Below, one piece after another: positions 59,582 through 64,000 of a stretch of 64,000 nt of DNA. This stretch comes from Isoetes taiwanensis (lineage: Eukaryota > Streptophyta > Lycopodiopsida > Isoetales > Isoetaceae), in NCBI GenBank assembly GCA_021234155.1, contig JAJEKV010000002.1:43823203-43887202 (forward strand). The letters run 5' to 3'. The stretch's first letter is position 1, and every line of letters begins with the position of its first letter. A program made the position numbers and the translations under genes. The notes beneath the pieces were generated by a model that had not been told where the DNA came from, made no database searches, and saw nothing but the letters and a program-made list of their open reading frames with translations.

Positions 59582-61187
59582 TGTGACGTTCCAAGTATTT
59601 ATACGGTATACGTATAAATATATTGACACGTCACCCAGTATAGATACGCCACCATGGGGTATGGTAACCTAGGGGGTTGACCTAAAAGGGATTAAATTAG
59701 CTATGCTAATTTAATTATTAAGGATAATAACCTATAATTAAGGAATTAATATTTAAGAAGGATAATTAAGCTAATTATGGTTTGGGAAGGCGCCACCTGG
59801 CCAAACCCGATTGGCCAGCATGGTGAATACTAATTGGAACCATCAAGGTGGATCACCACCCCCATATCAACCATAATCGACCACGAGAAGCTGAGCGCCT
59901 ACCTTTGCCAAGCTGAGCGCCTACCTTTGCCAAGCTGAGCGCCACCTTTGCCAAGCACTTATACCTGTGTAACCAGAGCTGAGCACCAAGTCCCAGGAAG
60001 ATGGAAGCACCAAATGACAACGGATCCAGCAGGAACTCAGGTGGGTGGTTAGTATAGCTTGAGAATTCTAGGGTAGCGCCCCTGTTGGGCACTTGTTGTG
60101 TTGTTCTCTCTGTTCTCTCTGTGCTTTACTTGTAGGAACTAACCCTTGATTGTCAAGGTAAGTTCTCTTTATATTCTGATTCTGGTTCTGCTCTTAAAGG
60201 ATGGATTGATAATTCTTTGCATAGTATTACTCTGGAAATGGGGGATTAAGGGGGTAGAGACCTCTGAGCCATGATAGTAGGATGCTCCTAGGTTGATCCC
60301 TGTAGCCTGTGTACAAGAGACACCGAGTCGTGGATGCTATGGAGTGACTTAGCACCAAACAAGGGACACAGTGGTGAAGTGGGGGTGGGGTCTTGCACGA
60401 ACATAAAAGGCTCTGAGACTCCTACAGGTGGGCTAGGCGATGGCAGGTCCGCGTGAGGGCGGGTATGGGTCCGACACTCCCTGGGTGTAGAGTTGTGATC
60501 CGGTATGGAGCATCTTGCACTTTGAGTAGATTTAGGGTGAGTAAGTCTGCACGGATGCGGGGGGTCGCTGATGCGCACGTATTCTCTAGCTCACCTATGG
60601 AACCTTTGTGATCTGGAAGGGGCGCTTCCCAGGCCTGCCTCATCGGACGGGGCTTCATGAACCCTGTAGTAGGCTCGAAGGGTGATACCTTAGTGCGTGT
60701 GGGAAGGCTATAGTGACGCCATAGCATGATTGGACTCATCTGCAAAGTGTGCACAGGAGGGGCGGATGGAGTGGACAACCCTAGCCAATGTTCTATGCCA
60801 GCCAACGCCATGCCAAGATTCGCTCTCCTGAGCTCTTGAGACCTAGCCGTCAGTCGATCCTCACTGGAGTCTGAGCCGGGGTAGAACCATGGGTTTGGGT
60901 GTTTTCCTTAGTATTAAATGCATATTCGTTGTTGTTGTCACTTGGATGGATGTGCCACCCCTCGTGGTGGTAAATTATGATATGATTATGTTGTGTGCTG
61001 GCCTTGTATTCACGCTTCCGCGACGTAGGAGCCCCATTGAAGGCGTGGGCCGAATGACCCCTCTGTGTCCTTCACTTGAGCATCTTTTTTTATAGATGCC
61101 CCGAGTTAGACGGAGGGCCCTGCCATGGGAGGGGAGAGTCCCAGTATGTATACGTCCGAGTGTCGTATATGTTCAGGGAGCGTCACA
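59582..61187 (+). repeat. Right LTR of the chromovirus
   Basis: 1606 bp. Matches the left LTR throughout with scattered small deletions (for example around 60300, 60430-60480 and 61125). TTGGT follows at 61188-61192. Confidence 0.92.
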
Positions 61188-61690
61188 TTGGTTGATCATG
61201 CCTTGCTCCTCTTGTATTGGGAAGGGGGGTAGAGACCTAGTAGCCATTACTTAGTGATGCTCCTAGTTTAGACCCTTTAGTTCCTATTATTATGCGGCCT
61301 GTGCATAGGAACCCACCGGGCTATGGGGGCTATGATATAACTCAGCACTACATAACGGGGCTAGAAGCGAGACGGAGGAAGGGTCCCTACTGAGAGCGGC
61401 TACTGGGGACCCATAGCGGGCTAGGTTTATGGCCGGACACTTCAAGTTGGCCGGGCATGGGTCCAACACGTCCTGGGGCAATGGTGTTGCCCTGCCTCTC
61501 AAGAGTTGCAGGTGACGTCTGGCTCTTGTTTTGGGGGGTTAAGTCGGGGAAGAATCGTGTGTCACCATGATTCTCTAGCCGCCCGTGGAACCTCTAGACC
61601 CCGGGAAGGGGAGATGGAACCCTTCCTGCCTCGACGGACCGGGGAAATGCAACCCGGTAACGACCCAAGCATGAAACCTCGAAAATTGGA
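61188..61690 (+). mobile_element. Diverged LTR fragment related to the chromovirus LTR
   Basis: GGGGGGTAGAGACCTAGTAG, ATGCTCCTAG, GCGGCCTGTGCATAGGAACC, then GGGCTAGGTTTATGGCCGG and GGGCATGGGTCCAACACG follow the same order as 48645-48960 of the left LTR, with clear divergence. This is best read as the remaining half of an older related LTR that the chromovirus split. Confidence 0.6.
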
Positions 61691-61782
61691 AAAAAAAAAA
61701 AATTCATCTTTAGAACAATAAGTTAAGCTAATGTTAATTAGGAAAAGTAAAATTAAAAATATTATAGACCTGAAAATTTTGG

Positions 61783-62077
61783 CCATTAGGGAGTCACTCC
61801 TCACAGAGTGCGCCAAGACCCTTAGATAAATTTTAGCTTGAGGCTCTCGTGCACTGTGTGAATGTTTGACCGTTGTTGACCCAGAAAGATGCATAATTAG
61901 AGTAATCTAATAGCACAGAGCAGTTTAGAATTTGATTTTAAGCCAGGATAACATGTTATAACACCAAGAAACTGTTTAGAAAACCTAAAATAGAGTAAAA
62001 AAGGAGTCACCCCTCACATAGTGCGCCAGGGCCCCAAGCTAAAATTTAGAATGGGCCTCTCGCACACTTGTGAGTGG
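61783..62077. repeat. Direct repeat pair with GAGTCACYCCTCACA core
   Basis: 61789-61865 and 62000-62077 share AGGAGTCACYCCTCACA, GTGCGCCA-G-CCC, TAAATTTTAG-like and CTCTCGYGCAC blocks. The pair lies upstream of the TATA box at about 62188 and the H3-tail-like ATG at 62301. It could be promoter repeats or part of an old LTR. Confidence 0.6.
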
Positions 62078-62185
62078 TAGCAGTATTTTTTGTCTAAAGG
62101 AACCTAATGTCTTAATCCAACAACGCAAATGTTTTAAGTAATCGTATAACATGAAAATTGCAGGTAGAAACTCTAAAACTCCCAG

Positions 62186-62200
62186 ACCTATAAATAGACC
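62186..62200 (+). promoter_or_regulatory. TATA box upstream of the second H3-derived gene
   Basis: CCTATAAATAGACCC lies about 110 bp before the ATG at 62301, a normal plant core-promoter spacing. Confidence 0.6.
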
Positions 62201-62300
62201 CTTAGGGTTCTTCATTCTCACTATACTCCTCCAGCTTGCTGCTTTCTGACCAAGAAGACGATTTTTAGGCACTCGGAAGGTGATCGCAGTATTTCAAAAC

Positions 62301-64000
62301 ATGGCCTGTACCAAACAGACTGCTCTAGTGGTTATGGAGGACAGATCGACAAGCATCCAAGTGCTTGTTTGGGGTCTGGGTTCGGGAACTCCTGCAAGAC
62401 AGCCCTCTGTGAGGACCCTTGGATCTAACAAGAGAATCCGGGGGACTATGTCACGCGGGATTTGCAAGAAAAGAACAAGAAGAAGAAAACAGAACAAGAG
62501 AGAACAGTGAGAGGAAAATGATAAGCTTCCTTGATATCAATGATGAACATACATGAGCTCTCGCAATTGAGAGAAGACTGGAGAGAGACAAGACTCAAAA
62601 CTCATCTAAAAACTCATGTGCTAGCTCTACTCATATATATAGTACAATGGCCTTTGGCCCAATATAGACACTCTGACTGATCTCGGTGCCGACTCCTGGA
62701 AGGAGGCCTGATTTGAAGGAATGTTGGCGGTGCCTCTTGAAGTGCCTCGAATCACGCTGACGCTGACGCGGGCGGTGGCGGGCCGTCACTTGTCTGAGCG
62801 GCGCCTCTTGTTGACGGACGCAGGCATTGACTGCGTGGTCTGCTGCTTGGTCTTCTGCTGAGCTTTTGATGGCTGACCCGTGGCTGACTGTGGATCCTTG
62901 AGCTTGACCTGGTCCGTCGTATGCATGAATAGTTCTGAACCAGGAGGCACAGGACTAACAGTGCTTATCGCCGAACAGAAGGCGAGAGAGGCTCGAGAGC
63001 GAGCCAGAAATGAAGAGACCTCAAACCCAAGCCCGGACCCGTCAAACCTGGAGAACCAGGAGGAGAATGAGCAAGATCAGGATCAACAAGGACATCAAAA
63101 GAATCCGGATTAGCAAGAGAACCTGGAGAATAGGAGGATGGGGACGCGGAGGATGATGATGAGGAGGACCCTGCAATAATAGAGAAGTTGGCCCGTCGCA
63201 TCAGGAAAATCAGCAAGAAGAAGAGGGAAGCCAAAAGAAGGATACTTGCAGATAGGGCGGAACTCTTGAAGCAGAGGGAAGAGAAAGGGAAGAAACCAAC
63301 TCCCCCGAAGAAACCCCAGAGGAAAACCAAGAATACACCCAGCAAAGGGGTGAAACTCACGGAGAAGAAGCCAGACAGACCGCCATCGTCCTCCTCGAAC
63401 ACATACTCGGATGATGATGCCTGGAGGATCCTCCGCTCCGCCAGACAAAAGGAACGGGACCCTCCAATCCCAACAACCAGGAAGTTGCAGCCCCACCTCC
63501 CTACCCACCCGGCATGGCCAAAACCAGCGACAGATCTGAAGAAGCCCAAGCCAGCATAGGCGTCATACGTACTCAAGTATGAGTGAGAGTACAAGAAGAA
63601 GCTGAAGGAGTACAAGGAGTATATGAAGATGTATGAGGCGTACTCCAAATACTATGAAGAGCGCAAGTTTACGTATATGGGAGGAAGGCCAACCAAAGAA
63701 AACATTCTGAAAAAGACCCCAGAAAGACACGTACCACCAAAGAAGCCCATGAAGCGGAAGACAGACTCGTACTTTGCCAAAGCTGCTCGGGAGATTTGGC
63801 ACTTCCAGAGGAGCTACGGACTTCTTATCCCAAGAGAAGCATTCGCAAGACTGACCTAGAGATCCTAGAAGAATTCGACAAGGAAAAGTGAGTCACAGAT
63901 GACAATGCTACTTGCCTTGTAGAAAGCAGTGGAGCATGCGCTCTTCATGCGAAGAGAGTCACGTGCATCCCCAGAGATATGAAGCTGACAAGATTCAGGA
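62301..64000 (+). pseudogene. Second histone H3-derived fusion gene, split by a solo LTR, runs off the window
   Basis: Begins MACTKQTAL, one residue off the H3 start MARTKQTA. After 62365 it is interrupted by a solo LTR. From 62961 the same frame continues with IAEQKAREARERARNEE and an acidic Gln/Asn-rich linker to a TAG at 63111. A shifted frame continues with EDGDAEDDDEED, then a Lys-rich block (RRIRKISKKKREAKRRILAD) and a long basic Pro-rich linker, with in-frame stops at about 63557 and 63592. FAKAAREIWHFQRSYGLLIP (about 63773-63832) matches H3 alpha-N to helix 1. After another shift, ALHAKRVTCIPRDMKLTRFR at the window edge matches H3 [16 protein letters not shown] and what follows. Helix 2 seems shortened by about ten residues. 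It is far more diverged than the copy at 51212 and clearly damaged. The layout (unknown part, charged/Gln linker, H3 fold at the C-terminus) is the same. Confidence 0.7.
62366..62960. mobile_element. Solo LTR, 595 bp
   Basis: TGTTTGGGG...GGACTAACA, ends TGTT..AACA, flanked by GTGCT on both sides (62361-62365 and 62961-62965). Removing it plus one GTGCT joins the reading frame that starts at 62301 to IAEQKAREARER. No internal coding region, so it is a solo LTR left by recombination. Ty1/copia or gypsy origin is not decided. Confidence 0.82.

Larger units (their letters stand above)
48001..61187 (+). mobile_element. Full-length Ty3/gypsy chromovirus, 13.2 kb, with a histone H3 fusion gene
   Basis: LTRs at 48001-49683 and 59582-61187 both start TGTGACGTTCCAAG and end GGAGCGTCACA. 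The insertion is flanked by TTGGT on both sides (47996-48000, 61188-61192). PBS TGGTATCAGAGC follows the left LTR, and AAGGAGGGGAGAA precedes the right one. The gag-pol order (gag, zinc knuckle, protease, RT, RNase H, integrase, chromodomain) is Ty3/gypsy, chromovirus branch. Between PBS and gag lie about 4.5 kb of extra sequence, including an H3-fold ORF. Pol has several frameshifts, in-frame stops and an integrase deletion, so this copy is defective. The LTRs differ by substitutions and by copy number of internal repeats. Confidence 0.93.

Noticed and set aside
1-64000. tRNA, rRNA or CRISPR features
   Set aside because: No cloverleaf, rRNA core or spacer array was seen; the palindrome array is not CRISPR-like in a plant context.

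Overview
Nuclear DNA of a land plant: the genes have short exons with GT..AG introns, the chromovirus uses an initiator-Met-tRNA type primer site (TGGTATCAGAGC), and several proteins belong to plant-typical families (LPA1, HIG1, UBP15/16-like, mitochondrial DAR GTPase). A Penelope-like retroelement without a visible endonuclease, an FCP1-like gene with the DLNGVL motif, and a transposase-like HGKGExDG gene suggest a seed-free plant (fern, lycophyte or moss). That is inference from memory, not a demonstrated placement. The window is AT-rich, gene-poor and full of repeats.

Layout. 1-2568 (minus): 3'-truncated DAR-GTPase-2/MTG1-like gene, seven exons visible. 2.6-6 kb: no recognised gene, several tandem repeats. 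5978-8345 and 21514-21847 (plus): two halves of one gene (coiled coil, Cys/His cluster, FCP1-type HAD phosphatase), split inside an exon by a 13.2-kb insertion. The insertion (8346-21509) has 25-bp terminal inverted repeats and a GTAA target duplication. It contains subterminal AT palindromes and a minus-strand retroelement unit: 3.25-kb direct repeats flank an unknown 540-aa ORF and a 706-aa Penelope-like reverse transcriptase. 22-25 kb: sparse, with a clear MITE at 24733-25103. 25464-25869: small acidic two-exon protein. 26.4-29.1 kb: decayed transposase-like gene. 29.5-35.4 kb: retroposon remnant, repeats and hairpins. 35470-40164 (plus): intact LPA1-like P-loop gene with a leader intron. 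40.8-42.4 kb: tandem repeats and a poly(A) retroposon. 42850-44236 (minus): UBP16-like pseudogene next to a HIG1-domain gene.

48001-61187 is a full-length Ty3/gypsy chromovirus (13.2 kb, TTGGT target duplication, PBS and polypurine tract visible). Its pol is broken, and about 4 kb of extra sequence lies between PBS and gag. That extra region encodes a protein ending in a nearly canonical histone H3 fold. The element appears nested in an older, diverged relative of its own LTR. Immediately downstream (62301 to window end) is a second H3-derived coding region. It starts with an H3-tail-like MACTKQTA, runs through a long charged linker, and ends in a degraded H3 fold. A 595-bp solo LTR with a GTGCT duplication has split it.

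The strongest candidates for something undescribed are these LTR-retrotransposon-associated histone H3 fusion proteins and the TIR-bounded 13-kb element carrying an endonuclease-less Penelope-like retroelement with palindrome arrays.
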